Assembly: GCF_004346225.1 (NCBI RefSeq)
Contig: NZ_SMAJ01000001.1
Coordinates: 434,001-498,000 of the forward strand
Length of the DNA: 64,000 bases
Direction: 5' to 3'
Source of the DNA: Paralcaligenes ureilyticus
GTDB taxonomy: Bacteria > Pseudomonadota > Gammaproteobacteria > Burkholderiales > Burkholderiaceae_B
Shown: piece after piece, positions 28,212 through 37,793 of the stretch
Layout: the number at the start of each line of letters is the position of its first letter
How positions within the stretch are numbered: the first letter of the stretch is position 1
Program-made: the position numbers and the translations under genes
The notes under the pieces: generated by a model
Told to the model about the DNA's origin: nothing
Seen by the model: the letters and a program-made list of their open reading frames with translations, nothing else
The model's database searches: none

Positions 28212-28953
28212 CCTGAACTGCGATATGGGTGAAAGCTACGGAGCCTGGAAAATGGGCGACGACCTGGCCGTATTGCCATTTGTCAGCTCCGCCAACATCG
28301 CCTGCGGCTTTCACGGCGGTGATCCCGGCACCATGCGCAAAACTGTAGCAGCCGCCCTAAAACACGGCGTGGCGCTCGGCGCCCACCCCAGCCTGCCCGA
28401 TCTGCTCGGCTTCGGCCGCCGCGAAATACGCCTTTCCCCACAAGAAGCCTACGACTGCGTAGTCGTGCAAATCGGCGCGCTGGCCGCCGTAGCCGCCAGC
28501 CAGGGCGCCCGGCTGCATCATGTAAAAGCACACGGCGCGCTCTACAACATGGCCGCCAAAGACCGTGCGTTGGCCGACGCCATCTGCCGCGCCGTGAAAG
28601 ACGTGGATCCCAGCCTGGTTTTATACGGCCTGGCGGGCAGCGAACTCATCCGCGCGGCACAAAATGCAGGTTTACGCGCAGCCCAGGAAGTATTTGGCGA
28701 CCGCAGCTACCAATCCGACGGCAGCCTCACGCCGCGCACCCAACCCGGCTCCATGATCGAAGACGCCGATGCCTCGCTGCAACAGGTCCTGTCCATGGTC
28801 CAACGCCAGCGTGTAACCACCCAGCAAGGTGTCGAAATCGAAGTCCAGGCCGACACGCTGTGCCTGCACGGCGACCAGCCTGGCGCTGCCTTGTTCGCGC
28901 AAAAAATACGAGCGGCGCTGGAAGCCAAAGGCGTCAAAATCGCCACGGTTTAA
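28192..28953 (+). CDS. pxpA: 5-oxoprolinase subunit PxpA (LamB/YcsF family)
   Basis: A 253-residue protein with the LamB/YcsF hallmarks DLNCDMGESYGAW, SANIACGFHGGDP, ALGAHPSLPDLLGFGRR and HHVKAHGALYN. It completes the PxpABC 5-oxoprolinase. The start is ATG at 28192, inside the end of pxpC, with CAGGAGCA as Shine-Dalgarno. It is followed by a REP pair and is convergent with the FAD/Fe-S oxidoreductase gene. Confidence 0.95.
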   Translation: MDNLKLDLNCDMGESYGAWKMGDDLAVLPFVSSANIACGFHGGDPGTMRKTVAAALKHGVALGAHPSLPDLLGFGRREIRLSPQEAYDCVVVQIGALAAVAASQGARLHHVKAHGALYNMAAKDRALADAICRAVKDVDPSLVLYGLAGSELIRAAQNAGLRAAQEVFGDRSYQSDGSLTPRTQPGSMIEDADASLQQVLSMVQRQRVTTQQGVEIEVQADTLCLHGDQPGAALFAQKIRAALEAKGVKIATV

Positions 28954-28968
28954 GGCGTGCCCGTCGGA

Positions 28969-29056
28969 TGTAGCGGCAGCCCTTGTGGCTGCCAAATCGT
29001 TGATAATCAAGATGTTGTCTATAGACGCCATGCCACCCACAAGGGGTGGCGCTACA
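28969..29056. repeat. REP pair (BIME), feet outward
   Basis: A GGCAGCC-stem copy (28969-28994, plus) and a CCACCC-stem copy (29031-29056, minus). The same two subtypes in the same order precede the large palindrome at 56430-56527. Confidence 0.87.
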
Positions 29057-29090
29057 TGGCCAACGACCCCACAAACATCCACCACACGAG

Positions 29091-29120
29091 CGTCGTGGGC
29101 GGTTAAGGCGGGGCTAGAAG
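29091..29120. repeat. Collapsed remnant of the large palindromic element
   Basis: CGTCGTGGGCGGTTAAGG, the left outer arm of the large palindrome, is joined directly to CGGGGCTAGAAG, the sequence that follows the right arm in the two full copies. The 200-bp interior is missing. Flanking REPs and the downstream GATGCGAAAGGA are retained. Confidence 0.8.
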
Positions 29121-29156
29121 GTTCTAGGCAAGATAAGGTTGATGCGAAAGGACGAA

Positions 29157-29182
29157 TGCCACCCACAAGGGGTGGCGCTACA
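29157..29182 (-). repeat. REP-like hairpin overlapping a gene end
   Basis: CCACCC/GGGTGG-stem copy. The CTA of its GCTACA foot (29178-29180) is the TAG stop codon of the FAD/Fe-S oxidoreductase. Confidence 0.88.
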
Positions 29183-32100
29183 CCAGCACCCGCTCAATCC
29201 CACCCGCATTGGCGGCCTTGACATAGGCTTCCATCCAGCCCTCGCCCAGAATATGGCGCGCCATCTCGACCACGATGTAATCCGCATCCATACCCGTATC
29301 ATCTTCAAAGCGATTCAGCCCCTGCAAACAGGACGGACAGGAAGTCAGTATCTTCACCTCGCCGTCGAAACCATCCGCGCGCACCGCCGCCGTATTCTTC
29401 GCAAGCTCCTCCTGCTTGCGAAACCGCACCTGAGTCGAAATATCCGGGCGCGAAACCGCCAGCGTACCCGACTCGCCGCAACAGCGATCCGCCTTGATCG
29501 TACTATCGCCCACCAGCGCCTTCACCGTCTTCATCGGATCCTGCAGCTTCATCGGCGTATGGCACGGGTCGTGATACATATACCGCACGCCCTTCACGCC
29601 ATTTAACTGTATGCCCTTCTCAAGCAAATACTCATGAATATCGATTAGCCGGCAGCCCGGGAAAATCTTCTCGAACTCATAACCGGCCAACTGGTCATAA
29701 CAAGTACCGCAACTGACCACCACCGTCTTGATATCCAGATAATTGAGCGTCGTCGCCATCCGATGGAACAGGACCCGATTATCGGTAATGATTTTTTCGG
29801 CCTTGTCGGTCATGCCATTGCCGCGCTGCGGATAACCGCAACACAGGTAGCCCGGAGGCAACACCGTTTGCACCCCCGCATGCCACAACATCGCCTGCGT
29901 GGCCAGGCCCACCTGCGAAAACAGGCGCTCCGAGCCGCAGCCCGGAAAATAGAAAACAGCCTCGCTTTCAGGCGACGTGCCTGCCGGATTGCGGATAATC
30001 GGCACGTAGTCCGCGCCCTCAATATCGAGCAGTTTGCGCGCGGTTTGCTTGGGCAAGCCGCCCGGCATTTTCTTATTGACGAAATGCACCACCTGCTCGC
30101 GCATCGGCGCACGGCCCAGCGTGACCGGCGGATGCGCCGTCTGCTTGCGCGCCGCCAGCGCGAAGAAATCATGGGCCACGCGCTGCACCTTGTAGCCCAC
30201 CTCGATCATGGCCTTGCGGGTGGCCTTGATCACACGCGGATCTTTCGCATTAAGAAAGAACATGGCCGCCGTCGTGCCGGGGTTGAACGACTTCTTGCCC
30301 ATGCGCCGCAACAAGGCGCGCATATCCATGGACACATTGCCGAAATCGATATCCACCGGGCATGGGTTGTAGCACTTGTGGCACACCGTGCAATGATCGG
30401 CCACATCTTCGAATTCTTCCCAGTGCTTCAGGCTGACCCCGCGCCGGGTCTGTTCTTCGTACAAAAACGCCTCGATCAGCAAGGACGTGGCCAGAATCTT
30501 GTCGCGTGGCGAATACAGCAGATTGGCGCGCGGCACATGCGTCGCGCATACCGGCTTGCACTTGCCGCAACGCAGGCAATCCTTGATGGCGTGCGAAATG
30601 GCGCCGATCTCGCTTTGCTGCATGATGAGCGATTCATAGCCCATCAAATTGAAGCTGGGCGTCCAGGCCCGGCGCAAATCGGCGCCCGGCATCAACTTGC
30701 CCGAATTAAAGTGCCCGTCAGGGTCGACCCGGCGCTTGTAATCCTGAAAAGGGGCAAGCTCATCGGCGGTCAGGTATTCGTATTTGGTCAGGCCTATGCC
30801 GTGCTCGCCCGAAATCACGCCATCCAGATCGCGGGCGATTTGCATGATGCGCGCCACCGCCTCGTTCGCCTGGCGCAGCATCTCGTAATTATCCGAATTG
30901 ACAGGGATGTTGGTATGCACATTGCCATCGCCCGCGTGCATATGCAACGCGACAAACACACGCCCCTTCAGGACGCGGTCGTGTATGGCCTGGACCTCCG
31001 CCAGCACCGCCGCGCAATCCGCTCCGGCGAAGTAACGCTCCATCAACGCGCGCACCTCGGTCTTCCAGGAAATCCGTATGGTGCGATCTTGCACCACGTC
31101 GAAGACGCGCGCTTCGGGCTGCGCGGCCAAACGCTGATTCAGCACATCGGTCAGGCCATCGAGTCCGAGTTTTTGCAACACCGGCAGGCTTTGCGCAAGC
31201 GGCGCATCGAGGTTCTGCATCAGCCACATCCAGCGCTCGCGCACCGTCTGCAAGGTATGAATGGCTTCTTGCGTGCGGGCGTTCAAGATTTCGGCGCGCG
31301 TATGCTCGGCATCTTCCATGTCTTCGATCTTGCCTATCGGCAGATCGCCGCCCAGAAAAGCATCGAGCCCATCGAGCAGGTCCAGCTTGTTGCGCGTGGA
31401 CAGCTCAATATTGATACGCTCGATCGCATCGGTGTATTCACCCATGCGATCCAAGGGGATCACCACGTCTTCATTGATTTTGAAGGCATTGGTGTGCCGC
31501 GCGATCGCGGCCGTGCGCGCCCGGTCCAGCCAGAATTTTTTACGCGCCTCGGCGCTTACCGCCACAAACCCCTCGCCATGACGCGTATTGGCAATACGCA
31601 CCACTTCACTGGCCGCCAGCGCCACGGCGTCGGGATCGTCGCCCACGATATCGCCGAACAAAACCATTTTTGGAAAACCGCTGCGCTTGCTTTTGGTGGC
31701 ATAGCCCACCGCACGCAAATAGCGTTCATCCAGGTGCTCCAGGCCTGCCAGAATGGCGCCGCGAGCACGGCCCTCGCCATCCAGGTAGCCCTTGACCTCA
31801 AGAATGGAAGGAATGGCGTCGCGCGCCTGTCCGAAAAATTCCAGGCAAACCGTGCGGGTATGGCCGGGCAGGCGATGCAGAATCCAGCGAGCCGAGGTGA
31901 TCAGCCCATCGCAGCCTTCTTTTTGCACGCCCGGCAAGCCCGCCAGGAATTTGTCGGTCACATCCTTGCCCAAGCCTGCCTTGCGAAACCGCGACCCATC
32001 GATGACCAGAATCTCGCTGCGCAGCAAGCGCGCGCCCGGCGCAGAGTGGCCGTCGAACCACTTGAGCTCGAAACGGGCTTGCGCCACATCGTGAATCTTG

Positions 32101-33119
32101 CCCAAATTGTGTTCCAGGCGCTCCACCTCGAGCCAATTGCCTTCAGGGTCGACCATGCGCCACCAGGCAAGATTATCCAGCGCCGTCCCCCACAGCACGG
32201 CTTTTTTACCGCCTGCGTTCATGGCCACATTGCCGCCTACGCACGACGCATCGGCCGAGGTGGGGTCCACCGCAAACACAAAGCCGGCGGCTTCGGCCGC
32301 CTCGGCGACGCGCCGGGTGACCACGCCCGCACCGCATAAAACGGTGGCAACAGGTTCAGCCACGCCCGGCAGAGCTATTTTCTCGACCTCGCCCAGCGCA
32401 TCGAGCTTTTCCGTATTGATCACGACCGAGCGCCAGGTCAGCGGTATGGCGCCCCCCGTATAGCCCGTGCCGCCACCGCGTGCAACAATCGTCATGTCCA
32501 GGTCGATGCAGCCGCGCACCAGCGCCGCCATCTCGTCCTCTGAGTCGGGAGTGAGCACCACGAACGGATATTCAACCCGCCAATCGGTGGCGTCAGTCAC
32601 ATGCGACACGCGCGACATCGGGTCGAACTTGATATTGCCCTTGGCCGTGGCGCGACCCAGGCGCCGCAGCACTTTTTTACGCAGGTCACGTGTTTGCTCG
32701 AACTCGCGCTCGAAGGCCTCGACGGCCCCACGCGCAGCCTGCAAAAGGCCTGCCACCTTGGCGTCGCGCGCCGGATCGCTGGCGTCTCGCCGATGATCGA
32801 TTTCGGCCAGGCGATGATTCAGCGCTTCGACCAGCAAGCGGCGCCGCTTGGGGTTATCCAGCAAATCGTCTTGCAGGTAGGGATTGCGCCGAACGACCCA
32901 GATATCGCCCAGCACCTCGAACAGCATGCGCGCCGAACGCCCGGTGCGACGTTCATCGCGCAAATCGCCAAGCCGTTGCCACGCATCTTCACCCAGCAGC
33001 CTGAGCACGATTTCGCGATCGGAAAACGAGGTGTAGTTATAAGGGATTTCACGCAAGCGCGGCGTAGCGGCGGGAAGTGCCGTAGCGGCAAGCAGATGAC
33101 TGGCAAGAGGCGCGTTCAT
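29178..33119 (-). CDS. Fused FAD-linked oxidase / Fe-S oxidoreductase (DUF3683 type)
   Basis: A 1313-residue protein. An N-terminal region of the DUF3683 type (about 20-165) is followed by a FAD-binding PCMH domain ([17 protein letters not shown]), a FAD-linked oxidase C-terminal domain ([27 protein letters not shown]), two 4Fe-4S clusters ([11 protein letters not shown] and [12 protein letters not shown]) and two cysteine-rich CCG domains ([21 protein letters not shown]). This combines GlcD-, GlcF- and D-lactate-dehydrogenase-like parts in one chain and suggests a 2-hydroxyacid or D-lactate dehydrogenase feeding the quinone pool. The start is ATG 33119. The substrate is not evident. Confidence 0.9.
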   Translation of the reverse strand: MNAPLASHLLAATALPAATPRLREIPYNYTSFSDREIVLRLLGEDAWQRLGDLRDERRTGRSARMLFEVLGDIWVVRRNPYLQDDLLDNPKRRRLLVEALNHRLAEIDHRRDASDPARDAKVAGLLQAARGAVEAFEREFEQTRDLRKKVLRRLGRATAKGNIKFDPMSRVSHVTDATDWRVEYPFVVLTPDSEDEMAALVRGCIDLDMTIVARGGGTGYTGGAIPLTWRSVVINTEKLDALGEVEKIALPGVAEPVATVLCGAGVVTRRVAEAAEAAGFVFAVDPTSADASCVGGNVAMNAGGKKAVLWGTALDNLAWWRMVDPEGNWLEVERLEHNLGKIHDVAQARFELKWFDGHSAPGARLLRSEILVIDGSRFRKAGLGKDVTDKFLAGLPGVQKEGCDGLITSARWILHRLPGHTRTVCLEFFGQARDAIPSILEVKGYLDGEGRARGAILAGLEHLDERYLRAVGYATKSKRSGFPKMVLFGDIVGDDPDAVALAASEVVRIANTRHGEGFVAVSAEARKKFWLDRARTAAIARHTNAFKINEDVVIPLDRMGEYTDAIERINIELSTRNKLDLLDGLDAFLGGDLPIGKIEDMEDAEHTRAEILNARTQEAIHTLQTVRERWMWLMQNLDAPLAQSLPVLQKLGLDGLTDVLNQRLAAQPEARVFDVVQDRTIRISWKTEVRALMERYFAGADCAAVLAEVQAIHDRVLKGRVFVALHMHAGDGNVHTNIPVNSDNYEMLRQANEAVARIMQIARDLDGVISGEHGIGLTKYEYLTADELAPFQDYKRRVDPDGHFNSGKLMPGADLRRAWTPSFNLMGYESLIMQQSEIGAISHAIKDCLRCGKCKPVCATHVPRANLLYSPRDKILATSLLIEAFLYEEQTRRGVSLKHWEEFEDVADHCTVCHKCYNPCPVDIDFGNVSMDMRALLRRMGKKSFNPGTTAAMFFLNAKDPRVIKATRKAMIEVGYKVQRVAHDFFALAARKQTAHPPVTLGRAPMREQVVHFVNKKMPGGLPKQTARKLLDIEGADYVPIIRNPAGTSPESEAVFYFPGCGSERLFSQVGLATQAMLWHAGVQTVLPPGYLCCGYPQRGNGMTDKAEKIITDNRVLFHRMATTLNYLDIKTVVVSCGTCYDQLAGYEFEKIFPGCRLIDIHEYLLEKGIQLNGVKGVRYMYHDPCHTPMKLQDPMKTVKALVGDSTIKADRCCGESGTLAVSRPDISTQVRFRKQEELAKNTAAVRADGFDGEVKILTSCPSCLQGLNRFEDDTGMDADYIVVEMARHILGEGWMEAYVKAANAGGIERVLV

Positions 33120-33195
33120 GGCGTTGGGGAAAGTGAAAAGCCAACGCACAGTGTAAACGATGCGGCAGGCTTGTTCGCGGCGCAATGCCCGACTA

Positions 33196-33732
33196 TTACA
33201 AGTACGGAAACACCCACAAAAGCCCAACTGTCATGGCCACATAGCGCAACAATTTACCGATGGCCATATAAAACGCGCTGGGCCAAAAAGGCAGGCGCAT
33301 CCAGCCGGCTACCGCGCACAGCGGATCGCCCACCACCGGCAGCCAGGCGAAAAACAGAACGGGCGGCCCCATGCGATGCAGCCAGGCGCTAATTAGCACG
33401 TGCCAGCGCCCACCCACTTTTTTGCTGTGATCGGGCCTGCCCTGCGGCAAATGGCCATGCTTTTCGTGCCATCGGTCATACACCTTTTTCGCCCCGTCGC
33501 CCATGATGTAGCTGATCATCCCGCCCAGGGTATTGCCCAGCGTGGCGACCAATACCGCAGGCCAGAACATATGCGGGGCAAGCTGCACAAAGCCGAACAC
33601 CGCAGGCTCCGAGGCCAGCGGCAGCAAGGTCGCGCCCACCAGGCTCACGACAAAAATGGCGGTGAGGCCCACCTTGGGCAAAGCCAAGGCAAGCAAGAGC
33701 CAATGTATCGATGATTGCAACCAAGCTTCCAT
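33196..33732 (-). CDS. YqaA family membrane protein (SNARE-associated/DedA-like)
   Basis: A 178-residue inner-membrane protein with about four hydrophobic segments and the DedA-like features [30 protein letters not shown] and [21 protein letters not shown]. DedA proteins act in lipid-carrier transport and membrane homeostasis; the role of YqaA is not established. The start is ATG 33732. The open frame continues upstream into REP DNA, which I exclude. Confidence 0.88.
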   Translation of the reverse strand: MEAWLQSSIHWLLLALALPKVGLTAIFVVSLVGATLLPLASEPAVFGFVQLAPHMFWPAVLVATLGNTLGGMISYIMGDGAKKVYDRWHEKHGHLPQGRPDHSKKVGGRWHVLISAWLHRMGPPVLFFAWLPVVGDPLCAVAGWMRLPFWPSAFYMAIGKLLRYVAMTVGLLWVFPYL

Positions 33733-33787
33733 AGCGCGATAGTGTACCTGCGAACACCGCGCGGTACAGGCGGGCGGCGGTTTCGAA

Positions 33788-33858
33788 TGGCAGCCACAAG
33801 GGCTGCCGCTACATGAGCGGCGGGTACGTATTGGTAGCGGCACCCCTTGTGGGTGCCA
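33788..33858. repeat. REP pair (BIME) with conserved 19-bp spacer
   Basis: A GGCAGCC-stem copy (33788-33813, minus) and a GGCACCC-stem copy (33833-33858, plus), feet inward. The spacer, read on the minus strand, is AATACGTACCCGCCGCTCA and matches those at 12719 and 38507. It lies between divergent yqaA and ilvA. Confidence 0.88.
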
Positions 33859-33960
33859 AAAGCCTGAAACACAAGGCCAACCCGGCAAAGGAATTGCGGG
33901 GCCTGTGTGGTAATCTGCTTAGCTTCATTACCTTTTCGTCACACGCTCCGTTCACTCACC

Positions 33961-35469
33961 ATGCCTACCGATTATCTAAAGCGCATTCTCACCTCGAAAG
34001 TCTACGACGTTGCCGTCGAATCCCCTCTGGAACTAGCCCCTGGGCTATCGGCACGAATTGGCAACAAGGTGTATTTGAAACGCGAAGATACTCAAACGGT
34101 GTTTAGCTTCAAGCTACGCGGCGCCTACAACAAAATGGCGCATTTAAGCGCCGCCGAACTCAAGCTGGGCGTGATCGCCGCGTCGGCGGGCAACCACGCC
34201 CAGGGCGTTGCGCTATCTGCGCGGCGCCTAGGCTGCCGGGCCGTTATCGTCATGCCCGTTACCACCCCGCAGGTCAAGATCGACGCGGTGCGCGGTTTCG
34301 GCGGCGAAGTGATCCTGGTAGGAGACAGTTTTTCCGACGCCTACCAGCATGCCAAAACCATCGAGAAAAAAGAAAAGCTGACGTTCGTCCATCCTTTTGA
34401 CGACCCTGACGTCATTGCCGGCCAAGGGACGGTGGGGATGGAAATCCTGCGCCAGCACTCAGGCCCGATCGACGCGATTTTTGTCGCCATCGGCGGGGGC
34501 GGGCTGATCTCGGGCGTCGCGGCTTATGTGAAGCAACTACGTCCCGAAATCCAGATCATAGGTGTCCAGACCAGCGATTCCGATGCCATGATCCGCAGCG
34601 TCAAGGCCGGACGGCGAGTCGAGATGACCGATGTGGGTCTTTTTTCCGATGGCACGGCGGTCAAGCTGGTGGGAGCGGAAACGTTCAGGCTGACCCGCAA
34701 ATACGTTGACGATTTCATCACCGTCGACACCGACGCCATTTGCGCCAGCATCAAAGATGTATTCCAGGACACCCGCAGCGTACTGGAGCCCGCCGGAGCG
34801 CTTGCCCTGGCCGGAGCCAAGCGGTACGCCGCGCTGAACAAATGGAAGAACAAAACCATGGTCGCCATCACCAGCGGCGCCAACATGAATTTCGACCGGC
34901 TGCGCTTCGTTGCCGAGCGCGCCGAGGTGGGCGAGTCGCGCGAAGCCATCTTTGCCATTACCCTGCCCGAAAAACGCGGCAGTTTCCGCAGCCTGTGCGA
35001 AGCGCTGGGAAATCGCAGCGTTACCGAATTCAACTATCGCATATCGGGTTCCGACAAAGCGCATGTCTTTGTTGGACTGCAAATCTCATCCTCGCAGGAA
35101 GCCGACCGAATCGCCGGCCATTTTCGCAAGAAAGGTTTTCCCACTCTGGATTTGACTCAGGACGAGATGGCCAAGACCCATCTACGCTATATGGTCGGAG
35201 GGCGCTCGGCGCTAGCCAGCAACGAAGTCCTGCACCGCTTCGAGTTTCCCGAACGGCCCGGTGCGCTGATGCGCTTTCTGAACGCCATGAATCCCGACTG
35301 GAATATCAGTCTGTTCCACTACCGCAACCAAGGCGATGATTACGGCCGGATTCTGGTCGGCATACAGGTGCCGCCCGCCGACAAAAGACCGTTCAAGGAT
35401 TTTCTGGAAACCCTGGGTTATCCGTACTGGAACGAAACCGAGAACCCGGCTTATCAGCTGTTCTTGTAA
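33961..35469 (+). CDS. ilvA: Threonine ammonia-lyase, biosynthetic
   Basis: IlvA deaminates threonine to 2-oxobutyrate, the first step toward isoleucine. The 502-residue length and two C-terminal ACT-like regulatory domains ([30 protein letters not shown]) mark the long, isoleucine-inhibited form. The PLP lysine is Lys51 in [12 protein letters not shown], and the PLP-phosphate loop is GGGGLISG. The start is ATG 33961. Its 3' end overlaps the convergent apt gene by 16 bp. Confidence 0.96.
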   Translation: MPTDYLKRILTSKVYDVAVESPLELAPGLSARIGNKVYLKREDTQTVFSFKLRGAYNKMAHLSAAELKLGVIAASAGNHAQGVALSARRLGCRAVIVMPVTTPQVKIDAVRGFGGEVILVGDSFSDAYQHAKTIEKKEKLTFVHPFDDPDVIAGQGTVGMEILRQHSGPIDAIFVAIGGGGLISGVAAYVKQLRPEIQIIGVQTSDSDAMIRSVKAGRRVEMTDVGLFSDGTAVKLVGAETFRLTRKYVDDFITVDTDAICASIKDVFQDTRSVLEPAGALALAGAKRYAALNKWKNKTMVAITSGANMNFDRLRFVAERAEVGESREAIFAITLPEKRGSFRSLCEALGNRSVTEFNYRISGSDKAHVFVGLQISSSQEADRIAGHFRKKGFPTLDLTQDEMAKTHLRYMVGGRSALASNEVLHRFEFPERPGALMRFLNAMNPDWNISLFHYRNQGDDYGRILVGIQVPPADKRPFKDFLETLGYPYWNETENPAYQLFL

Positions 35470-36020
35470 GAGAGTGCAGCTTCAGCGAAGCTGCACACGG
35501 TATACAGCGGCAAGCCCGTTTCCCTTACGACCTTCGAGCCACCCAGTTCGGGTAGATCAATGATGGCTGCGGCCTCGACCACATTGGCGCCCAGGCGCTG
35601 CAGCAGCTTGATCGCCGCCATCATGGTGCCGCCAGTGGCAATCAGATCGTCGATCAGCACCACCCGTTGTCCGGGGCGCACGGCATCGGTATGCATCTCG
35701 ACTGTGGCATTGCCGTATTCCAGCGTGTATTCTTCAGCCACCGTCTCAAACGGCAGCTTGCCTTTTTTGCGCACCGGCACAAAGCCCAGGTTCAGTTCGT
35801 AAGCCAGTACGGATCCGAGAATGAAGCCGCGTGCATCAACCCCGGCCACCAGATCGAGGCGCTGACGCATGTACCGATACACAAACATATCGACCAGGAC
35901 CCGGAATGAGCGCGGATCCTGCAGCACCGGCGTAATGTCGCGAAACGTGATCCCCGGCTTGGGCCAGTCCGGAACGCTACGAATCGCACTACAAATGTAA
36001 TCGACGGGATCAGTATTCAT
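35454..36020 (-). CDS. apt: Adenine phosphoribosyltransferase
   Basis: Apt salvages adenine to AMP with PRPP. The 188-residue product has [15 protein letters not shown] at the N-terminus, the PRPP motif [17 protein letters not shown] and the flexible-loop segment [20 protein letters not shown]. The start is ATG 36020. It is convergent and overlapping with ilvA. A strong hairpin lies inside its 3' coding end. Confidence 0.96.
   Translation of the reverse strand: MNTDPVDYICSAIRSVPDWPKPGITFRDITPVLQDPRSFRVLVDMFVYRYMRQRLDLVAGVDARGFILGSVLAYELNLGFVPVRKKGKLPFETVAEEYTLEYGNATVEMHTDAVRPGQRVVLIDDLIATGGTMMAAIKLLQRLGANVVEAAAIIDLPELGGSKVVRETGLPLYTVCSFAEAALSYKNS
35474..35496. terminator. Perfect hairpin at the ilvA/apt convergent end
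   Basis: GTGCAGCTTC-agc-GAAGCTGCAC is a perfect 10-bp stem with a 3-base loop, starting five bases after the ilvA stop and lying inside apt (it encodes part of CSFAEAALS). No run of T follows on either strand, so intrinsic termination is doubtful. It may block read-through or stabilise the ilvA mRNA end. Confidence 0.4.
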
Positions 36021-36128
36021 GGAATTTGGCGGCACACAGGAAAAGGCGACGGGTCTGCGTTGTCGTAGCGGCATCGTTGACGATATCAGGGCAGGCACAG
36101 TTTACACTGAGCGCCGAGAACAGGGTCT

Positions 36129-37793
36129 TCAAGCCGGCGTCAAAACACCTTGCCCCAGACGCAGCACCCGGTCCACCGCAGCATCCGGGAACCCCGCATG
36201 CGTGGCCAGAACAACGGTTTTACCTTCGGCCGCAGCCGCCAGATCATTAAAAAACGCCCATTGAGCCGGTTCGTCCAGGCCCGCGGTCGGCTCATCGAGC
36301 AGCCACACCACCGCAGGACTGAGCAAAACACGCGCCAGGCAAAGGCGCCGGGCCTGGCCGACCGACAGAGAATGACCCGACTCGCCAACCCATGTGTCCA
36401 GCCCGTTTTCCAGCGAGCGGACAAACTCGGCCAGACGTGCGTTTTCCAGCGCCCGCCAAAGCTGGGCCTCATCGGCCTCAGGGCAGCCAATCAGCAAATT
36501 GCTGCGCAAAGTCCCCAGAAAAACCGGTGAGTTCTGCGACAACAAGGCAAACCGCGTATGCAACTGCGCCTGCCTGACCTGGCTGATGGGCGCCCCGCCG
36601 TACGAAACCATGCCCTGGGTGGGATCAAACACGCGCATCAACAGGGATAAAAGAGTCGATTTGCCGCAGCCGCTCGCGCCGACAATCGCCAGCCGCTCGC
36701 CCGCCCGGATTTGCAGATCGATGCCATCGAGCACCGCAACACCAGCCATCGACGGGTAGCCATAACTCAAATTCGAAAGTTCAATGACCCCCGAGGCCGG
36801 CAAGTCCAGCGGATAGGCGACGTCGGCCAGGGCGACCGGCTCATCCAGAACAGCCCTCACACGCGCAGCCGCCGCCGCAGCGGGCCCCAGCCGCGCCGAG
36901 CCGCGCATCAAGGGCCCCAGCACTTCGAACAAGCCCAGCGCACCCAGCAACAGGCCCACCCATACCGGGCCGTTTATCTCCTGCGCAGTAAACGCCTGCA
37001 GACCGCCATACAGCAGCGCCAGTACGCAAAACCCTGAGGCCAATTGTTGCGCCAACTGTCCCATCGAGCCGATTGCCGAGAGCCGGTCGCGGGCGCGCGA
37101 CAGTTGTGCGGCCGCCGCACCAAAGCGCTCTTGGGCCTGGGCCTGAGCCCCGAACACGACCAGGTCTACATGGCCCGCGATGGCACTGTGGATCAGCGTT
37201 CTGGCCTGGGCCGACGCACGCTGGGCATCGCTTCCTGGCGCGCGAGCCTGGCGAGCCAGCAGATACGGAACCACACAGACCCCAATCAGCATGGCGCCAA
37301 ACACCAACCACCCCAGCGCATGAACCTGAGCGCCCAGAACCAGGCTGAACACCAGGCCCATGATCACCGCCGTCAGGATCGGTGCAATTACCTGCAAAAA
37401 CAAAGTGTCGAGCGCATCGATATCGCCCACCAGGCGGGCCACCAGATCGCCCCCCTGGTAACCTGCCAGTTGGCCCGGACTTAGTCGCATGATTCGCGCA
37501 AAGACCGTGCTGCGGATATCGGCCAGCAAATCCAGCGTGGCCGCATGGCCCACTACGCGTTCGCCATAACGGAAAACAATGCGCAAGAGCGCCAGACCGC
37601 GCACCAGGGCCGACGGCGCGAACAAGTCGAAACTGATCGAGGCGCCTGCCAAAAAGGCAGCCGTCAGAAACCAGCCGGCCACCGACAACAATCCCATCCC
37701 GGCAGCCAGCGTCAGGATGGCCAGCAACAGGGCGCCCGCCAAACTGCGGCGGCGTTGCACGAACCAGGGCCAAAGCAGCCTCAGTGTTTTCAT
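36129..37793 (-). CDS. cydC: Heterodimeric ABC exporter subunit CydC
   Basis: CydC pairs with CydD to export cysteine and glutathione to the periplasm, which cytochrome bd assembly requires. The 554 residues have a six-helix membrane domain followed by an ATPase domain with Walker A GASGCGKSTLL, the Q-loop LLSQNSPVF, signature LSVGQARRLCLAR and Walker B VVWLLDEPTAGLD. The start is ATG 37793, overlapping the cydD stop as ATGA. It is the last gene of the cydA-cydB-cydX-cydD-cydC group. Confidence 0.93.
   Translation of the reverse strand: MKTLRLLWPWFVQRRRSLAGALLLAILTLAAGMGLLSVAGWFLTAAFLAGASISFDLFAPSALVRGLALLRIVFRYGERVVGHAATLDLLADIRSTVFARIMRLSPGQLAGYQGGDLVARLVGDIDALDTLFLQVIAPILTAVIMGLVFSLVLGAQVHALGWLVFGAMLIGVCVVPYLLARQARAPGSDAQRASAQARTLIHSAIAGHVDLVVFGAQAQAQERFGAAAAQLSRARDRLSAIGSMGQLAQQLASGFCVLALLYGGLQAFTAQEINGPVWVGLLLGALGLFEVLGPLMRGSARLGPAAAAAARVRAVLDEPVALADVAYPLDLPASGVIELSNLSYGYPSMAGVAVLDGIDLQIRAGERLAIVGASGCGKSTLLSLLMRVFDPTQGMVSYGGAPISQVRQAQLHTRFALLSQNSPVFLGTLRSNLLIGCPEADEAQLWRALENARLAEFVRSLENGLDTWVGESGHSLSVGQARRLCLARVLLSPAVVWLLDEPTAGLDEPAQWAFFNDLAAAAEGKTVVLATHAGFPDAAVDRVLRLGQGVLTPA

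Noticed and set aside
29763-32339. 858-codon plus-strand ORF opposite the FAD/Fe-S oxidoreductase
   Set aside because: Antisense shadow; the minus strand carries clear FAD and Fe-S motifs throughout this interval.
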